A stretch of 64,000 nucleotides of DNA, taken from NCBI RefSeq assembly GCF_900119365.1, contig NZ_FPJO01000013.1:62001-126000 (forward strand), given 5' to 3'. The position numbers and the translations under genes are program-made. This DNA comes from Streptomyces atratus (GTDB lineage: Bacteria; Actinomycetota; Actinomycetes; Streptomycetales; Streptomycetaceae). Shown one piece after another: positions 49,757 through 62,100 of this stretch (the first letter of the stretch is position 1; every line of letters starts with the position of its first letter). A model generated the notes under the pieces. That model was not told where the DNA came from and made no database searches. It was given only the letters and a program-made list of their open reading frames with translations.

Positions 49757-51501
49757 CCCGTTCCCTCTCTCTCGACGAGGGCCGGGCGGCCCTCTGCGAC
49801 GGGCCGTGGCACCGGCCGCGGCCCCACCTCGATGACCCGGTGGGTCGGTGGCGGACCGCTCCGGTCGACGGACGCGGTGAACTCGCGGCCGTCGTCGCGG
49901 CAGATGAACTGCATGACGTGGCGGCCGGCCGCCGCCGCGCGGATCAGACCGCCCGTGGTGGCCCAGACTCCGGACTGGTAGAAATTCCGCAGTCCCGGCA
50001 GGCCGGGGCCGTGTTTCTTGACGAGCTTCTCCAGCGTTTCCCCGCTTTCCACGAACGGCTGCCAGCCGAGCACCGTGCCGTCGTAGTTGCCCGTGTACCG
50101 CACCTGGGTGAGCGGGCTGGACACATCGCGTACGGCGATGGCGTCCGAGATGCCGGGGTGCTGTCGCTCCAGAAACGCCACGAGTGTCTCGCGGGCCCGG
50201 CGCTTGGCCGCGTAGTAGCCGCGGCCGTGGCGGACCGGAAGCGTGTGGAGCTCCTTCCCGCCTCGGGTCCGGGTCGCCTGTTCCGGGCCCTCGTCCAGGG
50301 CGCGCCAGGGGGCGATGTCGCAGAAGTAGGTGACGTACGCGACGCTCGTCCCGGGCGGGGAGAGCTCCGGATAATGCCTGTTGCGGAACTGGACGTTGAT
50401 GCTGGGGTGCCGGATGCCGGTCAGGCCGGCCGCTTCCGTCTCGTCGAGCAGATAGGTGGTGCAGGGGTCGGCGTCGGGGAATTCCCGGCGCAGGCCGAGG
50501 AAGAGTGTGAAGTATCCCGGGAACACCATGCCGGGCTGTTCGATGGTCCGGGTGTAGAGGCGGTGGTACGCCTCGTTGAGGTAGCGGCCCTTCAGCAGGT
50601 CCATCATCGTGGTGCGTCCGTCGCAGGCCGAGACGATGATGTCGGCACGCAGTTCACGCCCGTCGCTGAGCCGTACCCCGACCGCGCGGTCGTCCTCGAC
50701 CAGTACTTCCTCGACCTTGGCGTTGTAGGTCACTTCGCCGCCGAGCCCGCGGTAGCGCCGCTCGATCGACTCGGCCAGTCCGAGCGATCCGCCTTCGGGG
50801 ACGCCTGCGGAGAGATTGGCGTGCGAGGCGAGCTGGAAGTGGAACGGCAGTACGGGGAAGGCCGGGTGCTTCTCGTAGAGGATGAAGTTGAACGCCTCGC
50901 GCAGCAGAGGGTCCTTGAACCTGGCCGAGAAGTCGGTCATGAGTACGCCGATGGATTTGCGCACGACGTTGAAGTACGGGATGAAGGAGGCCAGCATCCG
51001 CCAGCGCTCCATCGGCGGCATCAGGCCGACCGGTCTGAGGAAGGGATAGACGGCGAGACATTTGCGGAAGGCGCGCAGTTGTCTGCAGAAGTCCCTGATC
51101 AGGGCGGAGTCGGCGGGCGAGAGCTCCGTGAGGTGGGCCTGGAGCCGGTCGGGGTCGGAGTAGAAGTAGACCGCCCGGCCGCATGTGCCGCGTACGACGT
51201 TGAACACATCGAAGTGCCTGACCTCCTTGCCCTGCAGCGCGCCGAGCTCCAGCCAGATCTGGTGCATCTCATTGCCGGGGCCGCTGCCCAGCAGCCAGCT
51301 GACGCAGGGGTCCAGCCTGAAGTCACCGCGGTCCCAGGCGGTGCAGCAGCCGCCGGGCAGTTCGTGCATCTCCAGGACTTGGGTCCGGTAGCCGTTCATC
51401 CGGGCGTAGCAGCCGGTGGAGAGACCGCCCAGCCCTGCGCCGATGATGATCATCGACTCTCGTTCGGTACGCGGCATGTCCCTGTTCTCCTCGGTGTTCA
51501 T
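49753..51501 (-). CDS. ftdD: Phytoene-dehydrogenase-like PTM cyclase
   Basis: FAD-dependent oxidoreductase of 582 residues: IIIGAGLGGLSTGCYARMNGYRTQVLEMHELPGGCC near the start, the middle segment GGSLGLAESIERRYRGLGGEVTYNAKVEEVLV and the C-terminal FAD end YQSGVWATTGGLIRAAAAGRHVMQFI. PTM phytoene-dehydrogenase homologues close carbocycles on the polyene tetramate. It is closely related to the next gene upstream, from which it probably arose by duplication. ATGA overlaps link it to both neighbours. Confidence 0.92.
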   Translation of the reverse strand: MNTEENRDMPRTERESMIIIGAGLGGLSTGCYARMNGYRTQVLEMHELPGGCCTAWDRGDFRLDPCVSWLLGSGPGNEMHQIWLELGALQGKEVRHFDVFNVVRGTCGRAVYFYSDPDRLQAHLTELSPADSALIRDFCRQLRAFRKCLAVYPFLRPVGLMPPMERWRMLASFIPYFNVVRKSIGVLMTDFSARFKDPLLREAFNFILYEKHPAFPVLPFHFQLASHANLSAGVPEGGSLGLAESIERRYRGLGGEVTYNAKVEEVLVEDDRAVGVRLSDGRELRADIIVSACDGRTTMMDLLKGRYLNEAYHRLYTRTIEQPGMVFPGYFTLFLGLRREFPDADPCTTYLLDETEAAGLTGIRHPSINVQFRNRHYPELSPPGTSVAYVTYFCDIAPWRALDEGPEQATRTRGGKELHTLPVRHGRGYYAAKRRARETLVAFLERQHPGISDAIAVRDVSSPLTQVRYTGNYDGTVLGWQPFVESGETLEKLVKKHGPGLPGLRNFYQSGVWATTGGLIRAAAAGRHVMQFICRDDGREFTASVDRSGPPPTHRVIEVGPRPVPRPVAEGRPALVEREGTG

Positions 51502-53180
51502 GTGCGGGTGTCACCACGCATGGACCACTTGTCGAGCTGGGGCAGCCGGCCCAGCTTCCCGGGGTGCCAGGGCTCGGTGCCCCGGCTCTCGGACGCCGTG
51601 AACCCGCGCCCCAGCTCGTCGCAGAGGTACTGGACGACGAACCGCCCGGTGGACGCGGCACGGATCAGTCCGCCCATGCCGACCCACTGCCCGGCCATGG
51701 AGAATCCGCGCAGGCCGGGCAGGCGCATACGGTCCTTGCCGACCAGCTTGGCCGCGATGTCGTCGGCCTCGGAGAACGCCTTCCAGGCCAGGATGGAACC
51801 GTCGTGGTTGCCGGTGTAGCGCCGGGTGGTCGCCGGGGACGCGACATCGACCAGCTCGATGCGCTCACCCACCCCCGGCAGTTGGCGCTCCAGGAATCCC
51901 CTGACGAAGTCGGCCACTTGGCGCTTCTTCTCGCGGTACTCCTTGCGGTCGGCGGCGCGCAGCTCCTTCCAGTACCCGAAGTCGCTGAAGTAGGTGCAGT
52001 GGACGACCGATCTGCCGGGCGGGGCGAATCCGTCCGAGTAGTCGGAGCGCAGCTGCACCACCACACTGCTCTGGAGCGCGCCGGGCAGTCGCGCGGCGTC
52101 CTCCGGGGCGAGCAGATATGTGGTGCTGTGGGGCCGGCCGGGGCCCAGCTCGCCCCGGATCCCGACGAAGGCGGAGACCACCGCGGGGAACAGGGTTCCG
52201 GGGCGGTGCAGCAGTTCGTCGTACAGCTTGTCGATCCGGGGTCCGGTGAACCGGCCCTCCAGAAGGCCGTGGATCGTGGTGTGGCCGTCGCAGGCCGAGA
52301 CGACATGGTCGGCGTAGTACCGCCTGCCGTTGCGCAGTTCGATCCCGACGGCGCGCCCTTCCTCGACCAGGATCCGCTCGACGCGCGCCCGGTAGCTGAT
52401 CCGGCCGCCCAGCGATGTGTAGCGCTCCTCGATCGACCGGGACAGGCCCAGCGAACCTCCTTGCGGGAAACCGGCATTGTTGTGGTGGGCGCCGGCCATG
52501 TTGAACAGGTACGGCAGGAGCGGGAAGCCTTCCGGGTCCTGGAAGAAGATGTTGCGGAACGCCCGGCGGAGCAGCGGGTCCTGGAACCGGTCGGCGAATG
52601 CGTGCATCGGCGTCGAGGCCGTGCGCCAGAACAGCCGGAACGCGGGCAGGACGGTGCGCAGCAACGCCGCTCTCTCGCGTACGGTCCGCAGGGCGGGGGC
52701 GGTCAGGAACGGGTACAGCTCGATGTCGATGAACCTGCGCAGATCCCGGCAGAACGAGCGGATCAGCCGGGCGTCGGCGGGCGAGAGTTCGAGCAGATGG
52801 CGTTCCAGCCGGTCGGGGTCGTTGTAGAAGGTCACGGAGCGGCCGGTCTCGTCGACGACCTGGTTGAACATCTCGAAGTTGGTGATGGTCTTGCCGTCGA
52901 GCGCCCCCAGTTCGCGCCAGACCTGGTTGGCTTCGTTGCCGGCGGCCGTGCCGATCAGCCACTCGATGCAGTAGTCGAAGACGTAGCCGTCGCGCGACCA
53001 GGCCGTGCAGCAGCCGCCGGGCAGTACGTGCTTCTCGAAGATGCGGGAGCGCATCCCGTTCATCTGCGCGTAGCACCCGGTGGACATTCCCGCGACGCCG
53101 GCGCCGATGACGATGACCCGGGGGGCGCCGTCCCCCGCCCGGTCACGGGTGCTCCACTCGTCCTCCGCCTCATCGGGCAT
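51498..53180 (-). CDS. ftdC: Phytoene-dehydrogenase-like PTM cyclase
   Basis: Second FAD-dependent cyclase, 560 residues: VIVIGAGVAGMSTGCYAQMNGMRSRIFEKHVLPGGCC, GGSLGLSRSIEERYTSLGGRISYRARVERILV and the C-terminal MAGQWVGMGGLIRAASTGRFVVQYL. The ATG at 53180 overlaps the PKS-NRPS stop region by 11 bases. Clusters with two such cyclases plus the MDR reductase make 5-5-6 ring PTMs (HSAF, frontalamide), whereas ikarugamycin (5-6-5) has one. This gives the best prediction of the ring system here. Confidence 0.92.
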   Translation of the reverse strand: MPDEAEDEWSTRDRAGDGAPRVIVIGAGVAGMSTGCYAQMNGMRSRIFEKHVLPGGCCTAWSRDGYVFDYCIEWLIGTAAGNEANQVWRELGALDGKTITNFEMFNQVVDETGRSVTFYNDPDRLERHLLELSPADARLIRSFCRDLRRFIDIELYPFLTAPALRTVRERAALLRTVLPAFRLFWRTASTPMHAFADRFQDPLLRRAFRNIFFQDPEGFPLLPYLFNMAGAHHNNAGFPQGGSLGLSRSIEERYTSLGGRISYRARVERILVEEGRAVGIELRNGRRYYADHVVSACDGHTTIHGLLEGRFTGPRIDKLYDELLHRPGTLFPAVVSAFVGIRGELGPGRPHSTTYLLAPEDAARLPGALQSSVVVQLRSDYSDGFAPPGRSVVHCTYFSDFGYWKELRAADRKEYREKKRQVADFVRGFLERQLPGVGERIELVDVASPATTRRYTGNHDGSILAWKAFSEADDIAAKLVGKDRMRLPGLRGFSMAGQWVGMGGLIRAASTGRFVVQYLCDELGRGFTASESRGTEPWHPGKLGRLPQLDKWSMRGDTRT

Positions 53181-56100
53181 CGGCGCCGCCCTCCTGGAGG
53201 ATGCCGCGTACCAGCTCTGCGTTGCGGGCCGCGTGCTTGGGGTCGAGCATGTCGGCGTGGATCCCGGAGCCGCGCAGCACGGAGGTGGCCGTGATCGAGC
53301 TACCGTGCCAGGTGCCGCGTGCGTCGGCGGCGTAGAGGGCCGTCTTCTCCTGGTCGGTGACCACACTGACGGTCGCGGACACCGTTCCGAGGTTCGGTGT
53401 GCGTCCGCAGAAGGCCAGGTACTCCGCCGCGTGGTCCAGCGTTTCACGGGCGACGGCGTCCGATCCGGTGTGCTTGCGCAGGTGTTCGGCCAGTTCCGCC
53501 TCGAAGAACTCGATGTGTTCGGGACCGGGTACGTACGGTTCGAGGATGCGGTGCGAGTCCAGCACGATCACATGGGCGACCTCGCGTCCCCGGCCCTCGA
53601 GTTCCTTGGCCACCTCGAAGGCGAGGTTGCCGCCGAGCGAGTAGCCGAGCAGCAGGCATCTCCCCTCGGGCCGGTGGGTCTCGACGAGGTCGGCGTACTG
53701 GGCCACCTTGTCCGCGCCGGGGACGTAGTTGAAGGCGATCAGCCGGTAATCGGGCAGTCTGGCGGCGAACTCCCGGTAGACGAGTCCGTGGCCGCCCGCC
53801 GGCGGGAAGCAGAACACGGTCCGCTCCTGATCGCTGTTGAAGCTGAGGCAGGGCACGTCGTCGAAGTCCGAGCCGGTGGCGATGTGCTCCAGCGACGCTG
53901 CCATCCCGTGCAGGGTCGTCACCCGGTACAGCAGGCTGACGGGGATGCCGACGCCGTACTCCTTGCGCAGCCGGTGGATCAGCTCGATCAGTTTGATGGA
54001 GCTGCCGCCGACTTCGAAGAACTCATGTGTCAGGCCGACCCGCTCCAGTCCCAGCAGTTCCTTCCAGTGCCGGGCCATGCTCACTTCGAAGGGTGTGCGC
54101 GGCTTCTCCTCGGGCTCGTCGTCCGCGTCGAACCGGGGCGCCGGCAGGGCGGCGTGGTCGACCTTGCCGTTGGCGGTCAGCGGCAGTTCCGGCAGGGTGA
54201 CGAAGTGTGCCGGAACCATGTACGCGGGCAGCCGGTCGGCAAGGTGCCGGCGCAGCGCGCGCCGGTCCGGTGCCGCTCCTTCGTCCGGTACGCAGTAGGC
54301 GCAGAGGACGTCCTCACCCCGGGCGTCGGGGCGCACCGTGACGACCGCGCGGACCAGGCCGGGCCACTGGGCGAGGTGTGCCTCGATCTCGCCGAGCTCG
54401 ATCCGGTGACCCCGGAGCTTGATCTGGCCGTCGACCCGGCCGAGCAGATGGACCTGCCCGTCCGCGTCCCAGCACGCCGCGTCCCCGCTGCGGTAGAGGC
54501 GTACGGGGCTCGCGCCCGGCTCCCGGCTCAGGGTCCGGGTGACGAAGCGCTGCTCCGTCAGCTCGGGGTCGCCGGCGTAGCCGAGGGCGACGCCGTCGCC
54601 GCCGATCCACAGCTCGCCGGGCACCCCGGGCGGCACCGGTTCACCGTGCCGGTCGAGCACATGGAGTGTGCTGTTGCTCAGGGGCCGTCCGATCGGCACC
54701 GTCCGTCCGGGTTCCAGGTCGTCGACGGGTCCTTCGAAGCAGGCGCTGTCGATGGTTGCCTCGGTGACCCCGTAGGAGTTGATCAGACGGGTCCCCGGCC
54801 CGCACAGCTCGTGCAGCCTGCGGTACTCCCCGGCCTTCCACACATCGGATCCGACGACCAGCAGTCGCATGAAGTCCAGCCGCAGGTCCCGGCGTTCGCA
54901 GTGGTCCATGAGGCCGCGCACGACGGCCGGCACGAACTCCGCGCAGTCGACGCGCTCCTTGCGCATCGTGGTGTAGAGGCGCTCGGTGTCGAAGAGCAGA
55001 TCGCGGTCGACCAGCACCAGGCTGCCGCCCGAGCACAGTGCGCGCACCACGTCTCCGGTGAAGACGTCGAACGACGGGGCGGCCATCTGGAGGTGCACCC
55101 GCACGTCGCGGTCCAGCCGGTACTCCTGGAGCCAGGCTCCGTACGCCGAGGCGAGGTTGCGGTGGCTGACCCGCACGGCCTTGGGGAGGCCGGTCGAGCC
55201 TGAGGTGTGGATCACGTACGCGGGCGTGTCGGGGCCGGCCGGGTCCTCGGCGCCGGAATCGGTCGCGCTCCAGTCGTCCGCCGCGGGCGCGGCCTCGTGC
55301 AGCTCGCGCAGGGTCAGCGTCGGAACCGGGAGTCCCGCCAACCGGTCGCGGCAGGCGTCGTCCTCGGTGACGACGAGGGTGGCACCCGCGGCCCGTACGG
55401 TGTGGGCAACGCGGTCGGCCGGGTGGTCGGCCGGGACCGGGAGGTAGGCGCCGCCGGCCTTGAGGACCGCGAGCAGCGCGACGACGAGCTCGGGCGACTT
55501 GTCCAGGCAGAGCGCCACCACCGAGCCGGCGCCGGCCCCGACGCCCCGCAGCCGCCGGGCCAGCTCCCCGGACCTGCGGTCCAGTTCCCCGTACGTCATC
55601 CGGTGGGCCGCCCCGTGGGGCGTCGGGGCCGTGACGGCCACCGCGTCCGGGCAGTGGGCGGCGGCCTCACTGATCAGCCGGTGCACCGGCCGGAAGGCGT
55701 CCGCCTCACCGGCTCCCGTCCCCGGGGGCAGCGCGGTGCGCCCGGCGCTGCTCCATTCGCCGACCAGCAGCTCGCGCTCCCGGGCGTCCAGCATCTCCAG
55801 CCGGGAGGTGGGCAGGTCGGCCGGAGCCCGGGTCATGCTGTCGAGCAGTGCGGTGTAGTGCGATGCCATCCGCCGCATGGTCTCCGGCAGGAACAGGTCG
55901 GTGTTGTACTTCAGGACGCAGTGGAAGCGGCGCTCCGCCTCGTCCTCGTAGACGGACAGCGTCACATCGAACTGGCCTTCCTCCTCGGGGAGTTCGATGT
56001 ACTGGAGCCGGTAGCCGTACTTCTCGGTGGCGACCTTGTGGGTGAGCAGGATGAACATGGCCTGGAACACCGCGGAGCGGCTGGGGTCGTGCTGCAGCCC

Positions 56101-59100
56101 CAGCTCGTCGACCAGCAGGACGAACGGGTACTCCTGATTGTCCAGGCCGCCCAGCACGGTCGTACGGACCTGCTGCAGCAGCCGGGCGACCGGGGGATCG
56201 CCGGACAGGTCCGCGTGGAGCGGGAGCGGGTTGACGAAGTAGCCGTAGACGGAGGCGAATTCCTGCTCGGTCCGGCCGGTCACAGGGCTGCCCACGATGA
56301 CCTGGTCCTGGCCGGAGTAGCGCTGCAGCAGCAGGTAGTAGGCGCTGAGCAGCACCATGAACGGGGTCACGTCGTGCTCGCGGGCCAGGGTGTGCACCCG
56401 GGCGGTGAGCTCGGTGTCCAGTACGAAGAACTCCGACGCTCCGTTGTGCGTCTGCACGGCGGGACGGGGCTTGTCGACCGGCAGTTCCAGGGTCGGGACC
56501 TCGGCCGGCAGGTGCGAGCGCCAGTAGTCGAGCATGCGCGGCGCGGCGGGTCCGGCCAGGAAGCGGTTCTGCGCGTTGAGGAAGTCCAGGTAGCGGGCGG
56601 TGACGGGCGGCAGCGAGGGGGCGTGCCCCTGGCGCAACCCCTCGTACACCGCGAGGAGCTCCTCGATGAAGGTGAACGTGGAGATCGCGTCGGAGACGAT
56701 GTGGTGCACCGCCTTCATGATCACCCAGCGGTCGTCGGCGCGCTTGAAGAGACGGAAGCGGAAGAGCGGATCGCGCTCCAGGTCGTACGGCCTGCGATAC
56801 TCCGCGACGATCGTGCTGTGGATGTCCTCCCACTCCTGGTCCTGCACGTCGAACAGCGCGACGTCCGCGCTCGCCTCCGGCGACACCTGCTGCATGGGGA
56901 CGCCGTCCACCGTGAGGAAGTTGGTCCGCAGCGCGGGGTGGCGCGCCACCATGCAGCGGACGGCCTCGAACATGAGGTCGGGGTCGAGTTCGACCCGGAC
57001 CTCGACCGCGCCGCCGATGTTGTACGCGTAGCCCTCGGGGTTGAGCTGCCTGAGGAACCACAGGGCCTTCTGGTTCTGCGTCAGCGGGTGGCGGAGTTCG
57101 TCCTCGAACACCTCCACCGCGGCCGTGTCGGCTCCTCCGGCCTGGTGGGCGACCAGCTCGGCCAGAGCGTCGTGGAGTTGGGTGATCAGCTCGACGACGG
57201 GAGTTCCGCTGAGCAGGGCCACCACGGGCGGGGCGACGCCGAGCTCGGAGCTGATCCGGGCGCGCAGCTCCATCGCCAGGAGCGAGTCGAGCCCCAGCGC
57301 GTTGAGCCCCGCCTCCGGGTCGATCCGGTCGGGGCCCGTCCGCAGCACCGCAGCGGTCAGCGCGATGAAACGCCCGGTCACCAGGGACAGGCGTTCCGCC
57401 GGGTCCGCGTCGCGGAAGGTGTCGAGGACGCCCTCGCCCGGCCCGGTGACCGTACCGGCTGGGGCTGCCTCCGCCAGATCGGCGACCAGTGAGGGCGGTG
57501 AGGCGTACCAGGCGAGGAACACCGGCCAGTCGACGACCGTGGCGACGAGCAGCTGGGCGCGGTCCTGGCCGATGACGCGTTCCAGCACGGCCATGCCGAC
57601 GTCGGGGGCGAGCGAGCTCATCCCGCGGTTGTGGAGGTAGTGGTCGACGAGCCCCAGCTCTTCGATCATGCCGGTGGCCCACGGGCCCCAGTCCACGCTC
57701 AGCCCCGGCTGCCCGAGTGCCCGGCGGTGGTGGGCCAGCGCGTCCAGGAAGGCGTTGCCCGCGGCGTAGTTGGTCTGGCCCGCCGTGGTCAGCAGAGAGG
57801 CGATCGAGGCGAACAGCACGAAGTGGTCCAGCGGTTCGTCCCGAAGGTGGCGGTGCAGCAGGTAGGCACCGACGGCCTTGGGGTCGTGGGCCTCGGCGAA
57901 CGTCCGGCGGTCCATGTCCTCGACGAGCGTGTCGCGGACCTGGCCGGCGAGATGGAACACGCCGCGGACCGGGAGCGGGTCGGTGCGCCGGTGGGCATCC
58001 AGCCAGGACGTGAACGCGGCTTCGTCGGTGATGTCGAGCGGTGCCAGGACGACCCGCGCCCCGAGCGCCTCCAGCTCCTTGACGAAGGCGGTGGCACGGC
58101 CTTCGACGGTGCCGGGGTCCAGGGCCCGCCAGGTGGAGCGCTCCGGCAGGACGGTGCGTCCGACCAGGATCAGACTGCGCGCCCCACGTCGGACAAGGGT
58201 CCGGCAGAGCAGGCGGCCGAGCGCTCCGAAAGCGCCGGTGACCAGGTAGTTCCCGTCGGTGCGCAGTCGCAGCGGAAGGGGGTGCGTCAGCTGTTCGGCC
58301 TGCCGGATCCGGCTGGTGAGGCGGCCCGCGCCGCGCAGCGCGATCTCCTCCTCGTCGTCGGTCAGGAGCTCACGCAGAAGCGCCCGGGCCTCGACCTGAC
58401 GTGCGTCGTCGCACTGCGCGCCGGGGTCCAGGTCGATCAGTTTGCCGGGGTGGGAGAGCAGCTCCTGGTGCCGGAGCACCCGCCCGACTCCCCACGCGGG
58501 CGCGCCCAGCGGCTCGACGGTCTCGCCGGGCTCGACGCTCTGGGCGCCGCGGGTCACGATGTGCAGCCGGCCGGCCGTCTCGCGGCGCAGCAGCGTCCGG
58601 GCGAGCGCGATCAGCGAGTACGCCCCTGTGCCGCTGTGCCGTACGAGGTCCTGCGGTGAGGCCTCGGCGAGGTGGGGCAGGTCGAGGTTCCACAGATGCA
58701 CGACGTGGCCGACGGCTCCCCCGCCGCCGTCTTCGCCTTCGCTCTCTTCGCCCAGGTCGGCGAAGATCCGCTCCAGATCCGTGACGGACCCAGGGACGAC
58801 CGTGAACTCGCTGCCTTCACCACTTCTTCGGTACGTGTCACCCGGGCGTACGAGGTGGCAGCGCTCGCCGCGCGCGGCGAGCAGGTCGCTCAGGGCGTCG
58901 CCGACGCCCTGGCGGTCGGCGAACACCAGCCAGTCGCCGCCGGTGGACACGGAGCCGTCGCCGGGGCCGGCTCCGTCCCCTGCCGCTTCCTCGGCGGACT
59001 CGAAGGAGCTGTCGACCCAGACGGTCTCGGCGAGCCAGGAATCGATCGTGCCGAGACCGACCGCGGTGGACGCCTTCTCCACGTCGGCTGCGCGGAAGCC

Positions 59101-62100
59101 GTGGATGCCGCCGAGGGGCTCGCCGCTCTCCGCGTAGAGGGCCATGTCCCCGACGAGCTCGTCCGCGTCGCCGCGGGTCACCGTCGCGTGCACCCAGATC
59201 GGCCGGTCCCCCACCGGGGCGAGGCGCAGTTCGTCGATCGACAGGGGAAGGCGGATCCCGGTCGTCTGCCGGTCCGGTTCGCCCGCACCTTCGGCTCCGG
59301 TGTCGGGCAGCTGCGTCGTCAGCAGCGACTGGAAGCAGGCATCGAGCAGCACGGGGTGGATGTGGTGTCCGGCCGCGTCGTCACCGATCACAGTGGGCGG
59401 ACGGAGCCGGGCGAGGACCTCTCCGGAACCGATCCACACCTCTTCGATGGCCCGGAACGCCGGCCCGTAGTGGTAGCCCAGGTCGGCGAGTGCCGCATAG
59501 CAGTCCTCGCCGCCCAGCCGGCGCCGGGTGCGCGCCCGGAGTGCTTCGGTGTCGGCGGGGGGTCCGGCCGGGCGCGGCTGCCCCGAGCGCACGACGCCGC
59601 TCGCATGCACCGACCGGCCGCTCTCGTCCTGACTCGCCGACGCGATCGTGAACGCGGCGTTCTGCGAGGAGAGGGTCAGACGCACGGCCCGGTCCTCGCC
59701 CTCGGGCAGGAACAGTGCCTTGCGGAACTCGATGTCCGTGAGTACGACATGGGTGCCGCCGGTCAGGGCGCGGACCGCCTGCGTGGCCATCTCCAGGTAG
59801 CCCGCCGCTGGGAAGACCACCGTGGACTGGATGCGGTGGTCTTCGAGGTAGGGAAGCCGCTCGGTGTCCAGCGTGGCGTGCCAGGTCGGCTCGGTGTCCT
59901 CGGTGCGGCGGCCCAGCAGAGGATGGTCGGCGCGGCCGAGACGGACCTGGGCGACGGGCGCCGGCTCCGTCCAGTAGCGGTCGCGTCGCCAGGGGTAGCG
60001 GGGCAGGACCACAGGTCTGCCCGCCGGGTGCAGGGTGTCCCAGTCGATGGATACGCCGAGGTTGTGCAGCTCCGCCAGCGAGGCTGCGAAGCGCTCCGGT
60101 TCGTTCTCCTGGCGGCGGATCGACGGAAGGGTCCGTGCGGCCGTCCCCCGGCTTTCGAGGCACTCGCGGATGGAGTGGCCGAGCACCGGATGCGGGCCGA
60201 TCTCCAGGAAGAGTCCGTACCCGTCGTCGGCGAGCCGGTCGACGGCGGAGCGGAAGCGAACCCGGTGGCGGACGTTCTTCCACCAGTAGGCCGCGTCCAG
60301 TTCGCTGCCGTGGGCCGTTCCTTCCTGCCCGGTCAGGTACACCGGAACCTTGGCCGCGCGGGGGTCGAGTCCGTCCAGCGAGGTCAGCAGTTCGTCCTTG
60401 ATCGACTCCATGCCTGCGCTGTGGTACGGGACCTGCACCGTGAGGAACTTGTTGAAGACCTGCTCGGCACGCAGCCCGTCCGCGAGTTCGGCCAGCGCGT
60501 CGCGGTCGCCGGCCAGGGTGACCGCCGAGGGACTGTTGACCGCGGCCACGGACACCCGGTCCCCGAACGCCGCCACCCGGTACTGCGCCTCCTCCTCGGG
60601 CAGGCTCACGGCGAGCATGGTGCCGGTGCCGGTGAGTTTCTGCTGGAGCCGGCTGCGGTGCACCACCACCTTCACCGCGTCCTCCAGGGTGTAGACCCCG
60701 GCCTCGTAGAAGGCGGCGACCTCCCCCGTGCTGTGACCGACCACGGCGTCGGGCCGCACGCCGTACTGGCGCCACATGGCCGCGAGTCCCACCTGGACGG
60801 CGAAGTTGGCCGGTTGTGCGAGCCATGTCTCGCCCATGCGCGATCCGGCTTCGTCGGCCTTCATCTCCTCGATGAGGGACCAGCCCGCGATCGAGCGGAT
60901 GGCCCGGTCGCAGCGGGTGACCGCGTCCCGGAACACCTCGTCGCCCTCCAGCAGCTGGCGGCCCATCCCCCACCACTGCGGCCCCATGCCGGTGAAGACC
61001 CAGACCAGGCCGCGCTGTTCGGCTTCGAGCTGCCTGCCGTGAACGACCCCGGGGTGCGGCTCGCCGTGCAGGAAGGCGGCGAGTGCCTCGTCCAGTCCGG
61101 CCCGTGAGGAGTACACGATGGAGAGCCGCGACTCCAGGTGCTGACGGCGGTGGGCCAGTGTGTGGCCCAGGTCGGGAAGAGACACCCCGGGCCCGTCCAC
61201 GCCTGCCAGCTCGCGGCGGATGCCGGCCGCCACCTCCGGCAGGGCTTCCGGGGCACGGGCGGTCAACGGGAGGAGATTCCAGGCCCGTTCACCGGGCGCG
61301 GCCGGGGGTGCGCCCCTCTCCGGTGCCTGTTCCAGCACGACGTGCGCGTTGGTGCCGCCGAATCCGAACGAGTTCACCCCGGCCCGTGCGGGTCCTTCGT
61401 GCTGGGGCCATGCCGTCGGCTCGGTCGGGATGCGGTACGGGGAGGAGCTCTGGTCGATGGCGGTGTTGAGCTGCTCCAGGTTGATGTGGGGCGGGATGAG
61501 GCGGTGCTTGAGGCAGAGCACGGCCTTGATCAGGCCGGCGATGCCGGCCGCCGATTCGGTGTGCCCGATGTTCGTCTTGACGGAGCCCACGTAGCAGGGC
61601 GCGTCCGGCCGGCGGCCTTCGGCCAGCGCCCGGCTGAGTGCGTTCGCCTCGATCGGGTCGCCGACGGGCGTGGAAGTGCCGTGCGCCTCCACGTACTGAA
61701 GGTCGCCGGGCGTGATGCCGGCTTCGCCGCAGACACGCCGGATGAGGGAGACCTGGGCGTCCGCGTTGGGCACGGTGATGCCGTTGGTCCGGCCGTCCTG
61801 GTTGACCCCCGCGCCGAGGATCACCGCGTGGATGGGGTCGCCGTCGCGCAGGGCGTCGTCCAGCCGTTTCAGCGCGACCAGGCCGACGCCCTCGGCGCGG
61901 ACGTAGCCATTGGCGGTGGCGTCGAAGGCGCGTGAACGGCCGTCGGGCGAAAGGAATCCGCCCTTCGTCTCGGCGATGGTGTACTGCGGCGCCATGTGGA
62001 GCAGGACACCACCGGCCAGCGCGAGGTCGGTCTCCCGGTTGTTGAGACTCTGACAGGCGAGATGCACCGCCACCAGGGAGGAACTGCACGCGGTGTCGAT

